64,000 nt of DNA. Source: Methanobacteriota archaeon (GTDB taxonomy: Archaea > Thermoplasmatota > Thermoplasmata > Methanomassiliicoccales > Methanomethylophilaceae). A model generated the notes under the pieces. It did not search any database, was not told where the DNA came from, and was given only the letters and a program-made list of their open reading frames with translations. The stretch lies in assembly GCA_023402275.1 (NCBI GenBank), contig JAEXCH010000006.1, positions 20,742 to 84,741 of the forward strand. The letters run 5' to 3'. Below are positions 1-10,990 of this stretch, one piece after another; within the stretch, counting starts at the first letter, position 1, and each line of letters opens with the position of its first letter. Position numbers and translations under genes: made by a program.

Positions 1-2162
1 TGAACAGCGAGGAAGCGGTCAAAGGTCAATTCCTGATATCAGAGAATCCTCAATACATGAGGATGCTTGACCGCATGAGGCTTAGGGCGGGCAAGGAGAA
101 CATATACGATCACGACACGATCGAGGAATACAGAAGGACAAAGGGAGAGAAGTTCGATTCCATAATAGATTACTTCAAATTCTACGGTTCCGCAGGAAGC
201 GAGATCGATGCGTTCAACAGGGTCAAGGACTTCAGCCTAGATGAATGGTACGATCTCCGTGAATCCGAGAGACTGCTTCTGGGAAGGTTCGTAAGAGGGA
301 AGGTAAGATATGTCCTTGCAGAGGACGGGGACAGACTTGCAAGTCTCAGACCATTGGAGATGACTCAGTTCGACGCAGACCTTCTGAATGTTATAGACGG
401 AATGGGTCAGGCCACAATGAGGCAGCTGGTGTCCGCAACCGGACATGATAAGAACGCGGTCAAGGAGTCGATACAGAGACTTGACAGGTCGCTCATGATC
501 ATACGCGCATTCGATGAAAGGGAGGACTGGGGCACAGAGAATGTGTATGAGCTCTATCATCCCAACAAACCCGAGGCGGATCCCACAGAGGACCTTGTCC
601 GGGAATCAATAAGATCGTACGGACCGATACCGGCTCAGGCCCTGCGTTTCCTCATAGGTGTCTCGTCAGAGGATATAGAGAGATATGCAGCATCCATCGG
701 CGCCGAGACCATATTCGTAGGAAACGGACAGAGCCAGATGTATGTCATGCCCGATGAGATACCGAAGATCAAGAGGTCCAGGAAGAGGGTCGAGAAGGTC
801 ACGGTACGTTCATTGTACGATCCCGATCTGGGATCCAAATGGTCGGAACTGTCCGCAAGATACGGGGACAGATGGATATACCCTATTACGAAAGGCAACA
901 GGGTCATAGGTGCTGTAGAACTTTGGGAGATGTCAGGATGCATCGAGATAAGGAGCATGGACATAGATTCCCCGGAACTACTCCCTGAGGTACTTACGGC
1001 AGTGGACCGCATGATGGAGTTCTTCAGGATGAAAGGTGTCGATATCGTCAGGATCAGGGAGATCCTGGGGACCGATGCCGCAGAATTGGATGAGGAGAAG
1101 GTAAATGCTCTCAAAGAGAGCGGATACGAGTTCGTTAACGGATTCTATGCGAAAGGGGATTTCATAACAAGGACGATGTCCGACGATGAGTATCTGAATT
1201 ATGTGTTCCAGAAACAGAGGGTCTCCAAAGCAAGGAAGTATTCCACTGTCGATGAGGCGGTCAAGTTCAGAGGATACATAAGGAACGATCAGGAGATGGT
1301 CACAAGGGTGGTCCAGAAGGCCCAGTTCAAGAAACTCTTGGGCAAAGGAGGGTTGTTCAGGATGTCCCTTCTTCCCGCATTCATAGGATACACCACAACG
1401 GATTTCGCGTCCGTGTACCGCGCAGCGAAATCCACGGAAACTGAACAGGACGCAAGGATAATGGTCGAATTGGTAAGGGACAGACAGCCCGTCTCCAGAA
1501 AGGAGATCATAGCGAACTCACCGTTCTCGGAGGAAAGGACCTTGGAATTGGTATCTGAGTTATCCAAGGCCTCGATGCTGTATCAGGACCACGATTCGTA
1601 TTATTATGTCATACCGTCCAACGGAATGAGCAGGGACGAAGCCCTAATGATGTTGCTTAAGATGCATTTCCGCGACTTCGGCATATTCTCCGCAGAAGGA
1701 CTGGCACAATTCCTGGGAATGAGGATGGGAATGGTAAGGAAGGTCCTTGCCGATCTTGAGAAGGAAGGATTCTTGGTAAAGGGATTCTTGGTAAAGGATG
1801 ATCCTACACTCAGATGGATACTGGCAGAGGATCAGGACATGATCCCCGAGAGGTTCAGTGAGATGTTGCTCCTGAACACACAGGACAATCTTCACATCTA
1901 CCTTAGGGAGATGATCAAGAGGGAATGCGGTTCATCCGAATGCGTCATATTCGACGGTACCAAGATAATAGGATGTTTCAACGGAAAGATCTCCTCCTCG
2001 GGTACCAAGGTGGAGAATTTCCAAGGAAGCGACAAGGCCCACAAGTTCATCAAGGATGTAGCTAAATCCCTGGGGGTCAGGATAGAGGAGACAAAGGCTC
2101 AAGAGGATGAGGATTGGGACGTGTCGGAATTCTATCTCAAGACGAATCCCGGTGCGATTTAA
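1..2162 (+). CDS. Large Lhr-type helicase, C-terminal part (5' end outside window)
   Basis: The reading frame is already open at the left edge (frame starting at base 3) and ends with TAA at 2160-2162, so only about 720 C-terminal residues are visible; the ATG at 57 is internal. The visible part has no helicase motifs. It looks like tandem winged-helix segments (for example around residues coded by 360-600 and 1470-1800) joined by mixed alpha/beta regions, with a GRFVRGKVRY-type segment near base 290. This resembles the long C-terminal region of Lhr-family helicases, which is related to AlkZ/YcaQ glycosylases. The helicase core is presumed to lie upstream. It sits tail to tail with an OGG1-type glycosylase, which fits a DNA-repair role. 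Family assignment is a judgement from fold pattern; another multi-winged-helix protein is possible. Confidence 0.5.
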   Translation, partial: NSEEAVKGQFLISENPQYMRMLDRMRLRAGKENIYDHDTIEEYRRTKGEKFDSIIDYFKFYGSAGSEIDAFNRVKDFSLDEWYDLRESERLLLGRFVRGKVRYVLAEDGDRLASLRPLEMTQFDADLLNVIDGMGQATMRQLVSATGHDKNAVKESIQRLDRSLMIIRAFDEREDWGTENVYELYHPNKPEADPTEDLVRESIRSYGPIPAQALRFLIGVSSEDIERYAASIGAETIFVGNGQSQMYVMPDEIPKIKRSRKRVEKVTVRSLYDPDLGSKWSELSARYGDRWIYPITKGNRVIGAVELWEMSGCIEIRSMDIDSPELLPEVLTAVDRMMEFFRMKGVDIVRIREILGTDAAELDEEKVNALKESGYEFVNGFYAKGDFITRTMSDDEYLNYVFQKQRVSKARKYSTVDEAVKFRGYIRNDQEMVTRVVQKAQFKKLLGKGGLFRMSLLPAFIGYTTTDFASVYRAAKSTETEQDARIMVELVRDRQPVSRKEIIANSPFSEERTLELVSELSKASMLYQDHDSYYYVIPSNGMSRDEALMMLLKMHFRDFGIFSAEGLAQFLGMRMGMVRKVLADLEKEGFLVKGFLVKDDPTLRWILAEDQDMIPERFSEMLLLNTQDNLHIYLREMIKRECGSSECVIFDGTKIIGCFNGKISSSGTKVENFQGSDKAHKFIKDVAKSLGVRIEETKAQEDEDWDVSEFYLKTNPGAI

Positions 2163-2977
2163 GACGAATTGATGATATTGCTGTGATAAAGGAACTCTTG
2201 AGCGTATCCGGCATATCTTCCGAACCTCCTCCTACCGAATTCCGACATCACCTTGTAGTTGCCGGTAACGCCGTACATCTCGTTCAGACACTTGGAGATC
2301 CTGGCATCCACGGGAAATGCCTCAAGGTGTCCGAAGCCGAATAATGCAACACAATCGGCAACCTTCGGTCCGACCCCGTTTATGTCCATGAGTTCGGTGA
2401 TACATCCCGAATAATCGAGTTCCTCGATCCCGGGGATATCGATCTCGCCATTATCTATTCTCTGTGCCAGCTCTATGAATCGATTCTCTCTGTACCCCAA
2501 CCGGCATATCGATATCTCATCCTGTTTGTCAAGGATCTCCTTAGGAGTGGGGAAGGCACGCCTCTCTCCAAGGTCCTTACCGAATGTGTCGCAAACGGAC
2601 TCGACCATCTTGGCTATCCTTTTTACATTGACGTTGGTTGCAAGCACATATGTTGCCAGGCATTCCCAGGGTTCTTGTTTCAGTATCCTCATTCCCGGAC
2701 ATGCTGATGAAAGGGATGCCACATACGGATCGGCAGACGATATTTCCCTGATTATGGAATCAAGGTCGTCATCGCCCCTGAAATATTCAAGGACCGCTTT
2801 CTTGTCGGGATATCCCTCGATATCAAAACCCTGCTGATTCTCTGTGATATCGACAACGTGATCCTCCAATACTCCGTTCCATTTATCTCCCTTCTTTACC
2901 CATCTGTGGGCCTGACCGCATCCTAGGGTGGGGTCAAGGGAAACATCGAGTTCTATCTGCACGATGGGGACATACAC
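2159..2977 (-). CDS. ogg: 8-oxoguanine DNA glycosylase/AP lyase, OGG1 type
   Basis: Excises 8-oxoguanine from DNA and cleaves the abasic site. The 272-residue protein aligns by eye with the eukaryotic OGG1 layout: an N-terminal beta domain (SLDPTLGCGQAHRWV), then helix-hairpin-helix INGVGPKVADC with the Schiff-base lysine at K205, and the activating aspartate in FPVDARI (D224). The listed start is a GTG at 2977; a second GTG lies five codons downstream and no ATG is nearby, so the start is uncertain. The 3' end overlaps the stop of the convergent Lhr-type gene by 4 nt. The endonuclease IV-type gene diverges from it 89 bp away, giving a base-excision-repair pair. Confidence 0.9.
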   Translation of the reverse strand: MYVPIVQIELDVSLDPTLGCGQAHRWVKKGDKWNGVLEDHVVDITENQQGFDIEGYPDKKAVLEYFRGDDDLDSIIREISSADPYVASLSSACPGMRILKQEPWECLATYVLATNVNVKRIAKMVESVCDTFGKDLGERRAFPTPKEILDKQDEISICRLGYRENRFIELAQRIDNGEIDIPGIEELDYSGCITELMDINGVGPKVADCVALFGFGHLEAFPVDARISKCLNEMYGVTGNYKVMSEFGRRRFGRYAGYAQEFLYHSNIINSS

Positions 2978-3066
2978 ATAGTTGGCTAAATCGTTTACCT
3001 TATGACCTGTTCTTTGTAATGTGATACATCAAGAAATCTGATATATCTGTAACATGATATCTGGCT

Positions 3067-3876
3067 ATGCGTTTCGGTCCAGCAGGATACCCCAGTAAAG
3101 GAAAGACCCCAGAAGGTTCTCTGCAATACACCAGGGACATCGGCCTCGATGCTTTGGAAGTGGAGTTCGTAAGAGGTGCCAGAATAAGCCCTGAGAGGGC
3201 GAAGATCGTTGGGGACTTTGCGAAGAAACTTGACATAAGGATGAGTTGTCACGCCCCATATTTCATAAGTTTCAATTCTGACAATCCAGAGACCAGGGAG
3301 AAGAGCGTAGGTTGGGTCATGGACACGGCAAGGGCCGCCCATAACCTTGGGGCCTACATAATAGTCATACATGCCGCATCATACGGTAAATCGCCGGAGA
3401 CAGCTCATGATTCCGTCGTCAAAGGACTGACCACATGCAAGGACATGATGGATGATGAGGGAATAAAGGATGTCATTCTTGGTGTGGAGACAATGGGAAA
3501 GAAAGGTCAGTTCGGCACACTTGAAGAGATATCCAAGATAATGGATGAGGTGGAGGGAGTGAGACCCGTACTCGATGTCGCACACGTTCATGCTCGCGAG
3601 GTAGGCGGGTTGAAGACGAAGGCGGATATGGCATCACTGATCGATGAGTTCTTCCCACTGTGCGGAGATATAGCGCATTTCCACATAAGCTGCATAAAAT
3701 ATGGGGAGAAGGGAGAGATATCACATCTTCCGTTGAGCTCCAAGGATCCCGACATGCAGTTGCTGGCAGATGTTCTTGTGGATTCAAAACAGGATTGTAC
3801 CTTCATCTGCGAATCCCCCTTGATAGAGGAGGATGCAGTAGTGTTCAGGGGCATGTTCCCCAAATATCGGAAGTAA
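3067..3876 (+). CDS. nfo: Endonuclease IV-type AP endonuclease (TIM barrel)
   Basis: Predicted deoxyribonuclease IV family protein, which cleaves DNA at abasic sites in base-excision repair using a zinc-loaded TIM barrel. The 269 residues show the family pattern: N-terminal GPAGYPSKGK, a central SCHAPYFISF strand, IVIHAASYGKS, GVETMGKKGQFGT, and metal-ligand-like LDVAHVHARE and AHFHISC, ending with FICESPLIEEDA. Length matches the family (about 270-290). A TATA-like stretch near 3038-3047 lies about 24 bp before the ATG, so the message may be leaderless. It diverges from the OGG1-type gene, suggesting a shared repair function. Some archaeal members are annotated only as xylose isomerase-like, so exact activity is inferred. 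Confidence 0.8.
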   Translation: MRFGPAGYPSKGKTPEGSLQYTRDIGLDALEVEFVRGARISPERAKIVGDFAKKLDIRMSCHAPYFISFNSDNPETREKSVGWVMDTARAAHNLGAYIIVIHAASYGKSPETAHDSVVKGLTTCKDMMDDEGIKDVILGVETMGKKGQFGTLEEISKIMDEVEGVRPVLDVAHVHAREVGGLKTKADMASLIDEFFPLCGDIAHFHISCIKYGEKGEISHLPLSSKDPDMQLLADVLVDSKQDCTFICESPLIEEDAVVFRGMFPKYRK

Positions 3877-3878
3877 AC

Positions 3879-3889
3879 CTTTTTATCTT
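3879..3889 (+). promoter_or_regulatory. TATA box of tRNA-Thr
   Basis: A cttttta-type TATA element is centred about 30 bp upstream of the tRNA-Thr 5' end, immediately after the endonuclease IV stop codon. Confidence 0.55.
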
Positions 3890-3913
3890 AGGGTTCAATC
3901 AAAGGTTGACCAT

Positions 3914-3988
3914 GCCACTGTGGCTCAGCGGTAGAGCGGCAGTTTCGTAAACTGTAGGCCGGGGGTTCGATTCCCTCCAGTGGCTCCA
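3914..3988 (+). tRNA. tRNA-Thr(CGU), CCA encoded
   Basis: A complete cloverleaf can be folded: acceptor GCCACTG/CAGTGGC, D stem GCTC/GAGC, anticodon stem GCAGT/ACTGT with loop TTCGTAA (anticodon CGU at 3946-3948, reads ACG), and T arm GGGGG-TTCGATT-CCCTC. The discriminator is U (3985), usual for archaeal tRNA-Thr, followed by genomic CCA at 3986-3988. No intron. The thiC stop codon on the other strand begins at the very next base. Confidence 0.95.
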
Positions 3989-5299
3989 TCAACAATTCTC
4001 GGTCTTGTCATCATCATGTTTCACAAGATATCTGTTGACTATCTTGACCGCACAGACATCCCCGCACATCGAACATCCGTCCTCTTCTTTGGTGCATCCT
4101 CTGGACCTGTATCTCCTGGCCTTTTCCGGATCGATGCATACCTCGAACATTGTATTCCAGTCCAATGCCTTCCTTGCCTTTGCCATCGTGGTGTCCATTT
4201 CCCTGTTCTTTCCTCTTGAAAGGTCCCCCACATGTGCTGCGATCTTTGATGCTATGACCCCTTCTCTGACATCATCCTCATCTGGAAGGGATAGGTGTTC
4301 CGCGGGTGTGAGGTAACAAAGGAAATCGGCCCCGTTCTGAGCCGCAACCGCCCCTCCTATCGCACCGACGATGTGATCGTACCCCGGAGCTATATCGGTG
4401 ACCAATGGTCCGAGAACATAGAATGGAGCATCGTGACAGAGCCTCTTCTCCAGCTGCATGTTCATAGGGACCTGGTTCAATGGGACATGTCCCGGGCCTT
4501 CAACCATGCTCTGGACACCCGCTTCTCTGCACCTTTTAACCAAATGACCCAGAGTCATCAATTCTGATAACTGTGCCTGATCAGATGCATCATCTATGCA
4601 ACCCGGTCTGAAACCATCACCTAGCGAGAGTGCGAACTCATACTTCTTTGCCATCTCCAAAAGATAATCGAAATTCTTGTACAGGGGGTTCTCCTCTTCG
4701 TTATGGAGGATCCATGCTGTTAGGAACGATCCCCCCCTCGACACGACATCGGTTATCCTGTCGCTCTTCTTCAGCCAAGAGACCGTTTCCTTTGTTATGC
4801 CGCAATGGACGGTCATGAAATCGACACCGTCCTTTGCATGTTTCTCTATACCGCCGAAGATATCATCCTCGCTCATATCCACAACAGCATCCTTCCTGGC
4901 TGCCGTCAGGCCGGTCTGATAGATGGGGACAGTACCCATCATTATAGGTGACCTTCCTATGATGGTCCTTCTGATATGATCTATGTCCCCTCCAGTACTG
5001 AGGTCCATGACCGCATCCGCACCGTATTTGATGGCGATATCCAGTTTTCTTAGTTCGCTGTCAAGGTCCACCATGTCCCTGGATGTCCCGAGATTGACAT
5101 TGACCTTGATGCTCATCCCATCACCTATAGCGGCAGGTTCGGGATCATGTATCGGATTGCAAGGCACCACAATGCGTCCGGAGGCTATTCCGTTCCTTAC
5201 GAACTCCTCGCTCACTCCCTCCTTCTCTGCTATACGTTTGATCAGCGGGGACGTTCCTCTGCGTGCCTCTTCCATTATGGTGCTCATGACGGTGAGCAT
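3989..5299 (-). CDS. thiC: Phosphomethylpyrimidine synthase ThiC
   Basis: Radical SAM enzyme that rearranges aminoimidazole ribotide to hydroxymethylpyrimidine phosphate for thiamine synthesis. The 436 residues carry the family signatures IVVPCNPIH, IKVNVNLGTS, DAVMDLSTGGD, VHCGITKE, SLGDGFRPGC, MVEGPGHVPLNQ and FLCYLTPAEHL. The C-terminal cluster-binding motif is C409-SM-C412-GDV-C416, spaced CX2CX3C rather than the CX2CX4C of bacterial ThiC. An internal ATG five codons in (MSTIMEEARRG, 5287) is an alternative start. The gene is convergent with tRNA-Thr and divergent from gyrB. No TPP riboswitch consensus was recognised in the 160-bp upstream gap. Confidence 0.95.
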   Translation of the reverse strand: MLTVMSTIMEEARRGTSPLIKRIAEKEGVSEEFVRNGIASGRIVVPCNPIHDPEPAAIGDGMSIKVNVNLGTSRDMVDLDSELRKLDIAIKYGADAVMDLSTGGDIDHIRRTIIGRSPIMMGTVPIYQTGLTAARKDAVVDMSEDDIFGGIEKHAKDGVDFMTVHCGITKETVSWLKKSDRITDVVSRGGSFLTAWILHNEEENPLYKNFDYLLEMAKKYEFALSLGDGFRPGCIDDASDQAQLSELMTLGHLVKRCREAGVQSMVEGPGHVPLNQVPMNMQLEKRLCHDAPFYVLGPLVTDIAPGYDHIVGAIGGAVAAQNGADFLCYLTPAEHLSLPDEDDVREGVIASKIAAHVGDLSRGKNREMDTTMAKARKALDWNTMFEVCIDPEKARRYRSRGCTKEEDGCSMCGDVCAVKIVNRYLVKHDDDKTENC

Positions 5300-5378
5300 C
5301 AGTTATCGGTATTTCAGAGTTTTCAGGAACATGTTCCTGCGAATGATATCCGAGAGGTTTCCTTATGAATTGTGCCAT

Positions 5379-5409
5379 TGCGCGCGTGCGCGTACACGCG
5401 TATAAATAC
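5379..5409 (+). promoter_or_regulatory. gyrB promoter: TATA box at the end of an alternating purine-pyrimidine tract
   Basis: Bases 5379-5404 alternate pyrimidine and purine without a break (26 nt, mostly CG/TG/CA/TA steps), and the TATA element tataaata (5401-5408) begins inside this tract. The TATA is flanked by an imperfect palindrome (acgcgtat ... atacgtgcgt). With usual archaeal spacing, transcription would start near 5430, leaving a roughly 30-nt leader with GGAG before the gyrB ATG. The TATA call is solid; the structural role of the tract is inference. Confidence 0.7.
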
Positions 5410-5432
5410 GTGCGTCGCATATGGTGCAATAG

Positions 5433-7361
<1,929 letters not shown>

Positions 7362-7365
7362 TAGC

Positions 7366-9819
7366 ATGGAAGAACATGAAGAGCGCAAAAAGGTAGTGAA
7401 CCAGAGCATAGAGAGGGAGATGAAGAGGTCCTACATCGATTACTCGATGAGCGTCATAGTCGGAAGGGCACTTCCAGACATCAGGGACGGACTCAAACCG
7501 GTACACAGGAAGATCCTGTATGCGATGTCTGAGTTGGGTCTCCCGTACAACAGACCACACAAGAAATCCGCAAGGGTCGTCGGAGAGGTCCTGGGTAAGT
7601 ATCACCCCCACGGTGATTCCGCAGCTTACGAAGCAATGGTGAGGATGGCCCAGCCGTTCTCATTGAGATATCCGCTGGTCGACGGACAGGGTAACTTCGG
7701 ATCGGTCGACGGGGATTCCCCGGCAGCCATGCGTTACACCGAAGCACGTCTTTCCAAGATATCGAGCGACCTGCTTGCCGATCTTGATAAGAACACCGTA
7801 GATTTCGTGGACAACTTCGACGGCTCCCTTAAGGAGCCAAGCGTACTTCCGGCAAAGTTCCCCAATCTGTTGGTGAATGGGTCGGACGGTATCGCAGTGG
7901 GAATGGCAACGAAGATGCCCCCCCACAACCTCAATGAGGTATGTGACGCGATAATCTATTCGATAGACAACCCGGAAGCCGAGATATACGATCTCATGCA
8001 GTTCATAAAAGGCCCGGACTTCCCGACGGGAGGGACGATATACGGCCTTAACGGGATACTTTCAGCTTACACGACCGGAAGAGGAAAGATGAAGGTAAGG
8101 GCAAACACCCATTTCGAGGAACTCGGCAACGGAAAGAGCAGTATAATCATCGATGAGCTTCCCTATCAGGTCAACAAAGCATCGCTGATCGAGGCGATAG
8201 CCGAACATGTGAAGAACAAGGTGCTCGAGGATATAACCGACCTCAGGGATGAATCCGACAGGGACGGTATGAGGGTGGTCATCGAACTTCACAGGGATGC
8301 AATAGAGAATGTCGTACTCGAGAATCTGTTCAAGAGGACACAGATGGAGGTCACATACGGAGTGATAAATCTCGCACTTGTGAACAACAAGCCGACGCTT
8401 CTCACTCTGAAAGAGATGATCCGATACTACCTCGAATACAGGAAAGAGGTCATAGTAAGAAGGACCCAGTATGATCTGGAACAGGCAGAGAAACGCCACC
8501 ACATCCTGGAAGGTCTGATGAAAGCATTGAACATGTTGGACGAGACCATCGCTCTGATAAGGGCATCCAAGGATGCGGCGGAGGCGAACGAAGGTCTCAG
8601 GACCCTTCTCACCATAGATGAGGATCAAGCCAAGGCCATATTGGACATGAGACTTCAGAAACTCACAGGTCTGGAGATAGATTCGATCAAGGAGGAATAC
8701 GATCAGTTGATGGAATTGATGAAGGACCTCCGCGACATACTTGCCAACGAGAGCAGGGTGTTCGCGATCATCAAGGAAGAGCTCAACGAGATGAAATCCT
8801 CGTATGGAGATGAACGCAGGACCATGATCAACGAGAATGCTCTTGACATAGACGAGGAGGACCTCATCCCAATGGAGGATGTCGTGATAACCATATCCGC
8901 CGATAACTACGTCAAGAGGATACCTCTGAACACATACAGACAGCAGGCAAGGGGCGGTGTCGGTCTGATAGGAATGCAGACCAAGGAGGAGGACCATGTG
9001 TCAAGCATGTTCGTCACATCATCGCATGATTATCTGATGTTCATAACGAATCACGGAAGACTCCACTGGTTGAAGGGATACAGGATACCGGAGGGAAGCA
9101 GACAATCGAAAGGGAAACCGATCGTAAATCTCCTTCCCGATCTGGAACCCGGAGAGATGGTCGAGAACACGATATGCGTTCACGATTTCCCCGATGACAA
9201 GTATCTTGCATTCTGTACGAAGAATGGTGTGATAAAGAAGACCCGTCTAAGTGCATACAGCAATGTCAGGAGCAGAGGCATCAAGGCCATCAAACTGGAG
9301 GATGACGACGAATTGATAGAGACGTCCCTTACCGATGGCAATGAGCAGATAATCCTTGCAACCAAGAATGGTCAGGCAGTGAGGTTCAATGAATCACAGG
9401 TCAGGGCCACCGGTAGGGATACGATGGGTGTCAAGGGAATGACGCTCAGTGCCGGAGACAGTGTCGTTTCCATGGCCGTCGTAAACAAGGATGATAAACT
9501 GCTGACCGTGACCGAGAATGGCTACGGAAAGATATCCGAGGTCAACGATTACCGTCAGACAAAACGCGGTGCGAAAGGTGTCATAACCATCAAGACCGAT
9601 GAAAGGAACGGAAAGGTCATCTCGGTCAGGAAGGTCACGAACGGCGATCAGCTGATGGTCACCAGCATGCACGGTAAGATGATACGTATGAAGGTCGACG
9701 AGATCAGGGAGACCGGACGTAACGCAAAAGGGGTCCGCATAATGGATATGAGGAACGGCGATAAGATAACCGCCGTCCAGCCCATATTGCCGGATGACGA
9801 TGAGGAAGAACTGGAATGA
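7366..9819 (+). CDS. gyrA: DNA gyrase subunit A
   Basis: DNA-cleaving and wrapping subunit of gyrase. The ATG at 7366 (MEEHEERKK, 817 aa) is preferred to the longer in-frame ATG at 7330, which would lie inside gyrB and adds an atypical leader. Catalytic tyrosine is in [10 protein letters not shown] (Y124). Winged-helix, tower and coiled-coil regions follow to about residue 490, then a six-bladed beta-pinwheel C-terminal domain. The GyrA box that drives DNA wrapping reads QARGGVG (527-533), so the second position of the usual Q(R/K)RGG(R/K)G is alanine and the sixth is valine. The tail is acidic (DDDEEELE). The stop overlaps the start of the next gene (ATGA). Confidence 0.98.
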   Translation: MEEHEERKKVVNQSIEREMKRSYIDYSMSVIVGRALPDIRDGLKPVHRKILYAMSELGLPYNRPHKKSARVVGEVLGKYHPHGDSAAYEAMVRMAQPFSLRYPLVDGQGNFGSVDGDSPAAMRYTEARLSKISSDLLADLDKNTVDFVDNFDGSLKEPSVLPAKFPNLLVNGSDGIAVGMATKMPPHNLNEVCDAIIYSIDNPEAEIYDLMQFIKGPDFPTGGTIYGLNGILSAYTTGRGKMKVRANTHFEELGNGKSSIIIDELPYQVNKASLIEAIAEHVKNKVLEDITDLRDESDRDGMRVVIELHRDAIENVVLENLFKRTQMEVTYGVINLALVNNKPTLLTLKEMIRYYLEYRKEVIVRRTQYDLEQAEKRHHILEGLMKALNMLDETIALIRASKDAAEANEGLRTLLTIDEDQAKAILDMRLQKLTGLEIDSIKEEYDQLMELMKDLRDILANESRVFAIIKEELNEMKSSYGDERRTMINENALDIDEEDLIPMEDVVITISADNYVKRIPLNTYRQQARGGVGLIGMQTKEEDHVSSMFVTSSHDYLMFITNHGRLHWLKGYRIPEGSRQSKGKPIVNLLPDLEPGEMVENTICVHDFPDDKYLAFCTKNGVIKKTRLSAYSNVRSRGIKAIKLEDDDELIETSLTDGNEQIILATKNGQAVRFNESQVRATGRDTMGVKGMTLSAGDSVVSMAVVNKDDKLLTVTENGYGKISEVNDYRQTKRGAKGVITIKTDERNGKVISVRKVTNGDQLMVTSMHGKMIRMKVDEIRETGRNAKGVRIMDMRNGDKITAVQPILPDDDEEELE

Positions 9820-10109
9820 CATCCTCTCAGGGGACATGGCTGTTAGCGTTGATGGTGTCCGTCATAGCGACGATACTGTCAACACTGGCAGCCGTGCTAT
9901 CCTTACTTGACGACGAGATGTTGCAGGCCGCTCTTTCCACCATATCCGCGGTACTCTTCCTGTTCTGTGTCTTACTTATATTGAGGATAAGGACGAATCT
10001 CAAAGCGGCCCTCGAGACCCCGGACGAGGTGGATTGTCTCAGACTCAAGAAGGCCGGTATCGAAAGAAGTGAGGAGATAGTGCCAAAGGGCAAGATGCCG
10101 AAGGAATGA
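9816..10109 (+). CDS. Small two-helix membrane protein coupled to gyrA
   Basis: A 97-residue protein of unknown function. The ATG overlaps the gyrA stop as ATGA, with a GAGGA ribosome site inside the gyrA tail, so it should be translated together with gyrase. Two hydrophobic segments are visible (about residues 8-28 and 38-59), separated by a short acidic turn (LDDEM), followed by a charged cytoplasmic-type tail rich in K, E and R. No signal-peptidase site or enzyme motif was recognised. It is the last gene before tRNA-Phe. A membrane link to gyrase is only suggested by operon position. Confidence 0.75.
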   Translation: MTSSQGTWLLALMVSVIATILSTLAAVLSLLDDEMLQAALSTISAVLFLFCVLLILRIRTNLKAALETPDEVDCLRLKKAGIERSEEIVPKGKMPKE

Positions 10110-10122
10110 CCGCATGGCCGGG

Positions 10123-10134
10123 AAACTTTATAAT
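10123..10134 (+). promoter_or_regulatory. TATA box of tRNA-Phe
   Basis: AT-rich element actttataat lies about 30 bp upstream of the tRNA-Phe 5' end. Confidence 0.6.
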
Positions 10135-10160
10135 AGAAAACCAGCAATAGGGGGAATTAC

Positions 10161-10236
10161 GCCGTGGTAACTCAGTTGGGAGAGTGCATGACTGAAGATC
10201 ATGAAGTCGCTGGTTCGAGCCCGGCTCACGGCACCA
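10161..10236 (+). tRNA. tRNA-Phe(GAA), CCA encoded
   Basis: Acceptor GCCGTGG/TCACGGC, anticodon stem CATGA/TCATG with loop CTGAAGA (anticodon GAA), T loop TTCGAGC, discriminator A at 10233 and genomic CCA at 10234-10236. No intron. Confidence 0.95.
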
Positions 10237-10281
10237 TACACTTTTTTCTCTCCAATACAATGACCATAATGAGGTATCCGA

Positions 10282-10446
10282 ATGGAATCCGATAAGATCT
10301 TCATCGATATCAGGACAAGCGAGCTAACCTTGGCACAGGTCCTGCAGGAGATCAAGAGGATACAGGCCGAGAACCCGGATTATGAGATATTCCTTGACGG
10401 TGATGCACATGCGATAGCCGGAAGGAGAAGGATAAGGAGGGATTGA
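10282..10446 (+). CDS. Conserved-looking 54-residue protein upstream of DUF531
   Basis: Translates to a 54-aa protein beginning MESDKIFIDIRTSELTLAQ and ending in a basic GRRRIRRD tail. A GAGGTAT ribosome-binding site lies 6-12 nt upstream of the ATG, and the stop codon is one base before the DUF531 start, so the two are almost certainly co-translated. The pattern is strand-helix-strand (FIDIRT, then an amphipathic helix LTLAQVLQEIKRIQAEN, then YEIFLDGD). No enzyme motif is visible. Function is unknown; the coupling suggests a partner of the DUF531 protein. Confidence 0.7.
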   Translation: MESDKIFIDIRTSELTLAQVLQEIKRIQAENPDYEIFLDGDAHAIAGRRRIRRD

Positions 10447-10447
10447 T

Positions 10448-10990
10448 ATGGGAAAGGGAAGGATGACGATAGCTCTGTACAATTCATATGACCCAAATAA
10501 GTTCAGGGAGCCTCATCGCAGGGTCCTTGCAAGGGCCGGCGGATTGGCTATGGCGTTCGATATGAATCTGGCTCTTCTCGGATTCCCGATCCCGGATGAG
10601 GTCAGGACGCCTGTCGAGATAGCGGAATTCGTTGCTGGGACCACAAGCATAGGAGGTCACGGTGACTATTTCATGCAGCTTGCCGAGAAAGGGAGGTTCA
10701 ATAAATTCCCGTACCCCTCGAAAGGTTTCCCTCCTCAGTTGGGAGAACCCATACTCACTACAAGCAAACCTGTGGAAAAGAGATCCATAACAATCGATGA
10801 GGTCGCAGATATGGTCAGAGGAGGCAACAGCATCCTTCTTGTATTCGGGATAGGGCCTCATGGTGTCCCAAAGGATGCGGCAGCCATTCCAAAATACAAT
10901 CTGGATGTCACAGGAGGAGGATTCTCCCTGGAGACATGCACTGCGTTAGGTGCTGTGTGCGGTGCACTAAGCGCAAAACTGGATCAGTAA
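10448..10990 (+). CDS. DUF531 family protein
   Basis: A 180-residue protein of the archaeal DUF531 family, known mainly from methanogens and without an assigned function. The start follows a strong GGAGGGAT site formed at the end of the preceding 54-aa gene. The sequence has SPOUT-methyltransferase-like features: an N-terminal PHRRVLARAGGLAMAFDMNLALLGFP region resembling a SpoU-type strand-helix, a central VFGIGPHGVP segment and a C-terminal DVTGGGFSLETCTALGAVCGAL helix. This would fit an RNA methyltransferase, but that is inference. It converges on purM with a 7-nt 3' overlap. Confidence 0.8.
   Translation: MGKGRMTIALYNSYDPNKFREPHRRVLARAGGLAMAFDMNLALLGFPIPDEVRTPVEIAEFVAGTTSIGGHGDYFMQLAEKGRFNKFPYPSKGFPPQLGEPILTTSKPVEKRSITIDEVADMVRGGNSILLVFGIGPHGVPKDAAAIPKYNLDVTGGGFSLETCTALGAVCGALSAKLDQ

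Noticed and set aside
3989..4080. ThiC cluster motif spaced CX2CX3C as a damaged active site
   Set aside because: The rest of the protein is intact and this shorter spacing is, as far as I recall, seen in other archaeal ThiC proteins, so it is probably a lineage form.
8062..8997. 311-residue open frame antisense to gyrA
   Set aside because: It mirrors the codon pattern of gyrA on the other strand and has no recognisable protein features; other long antisense frames in the window are of the same kind.
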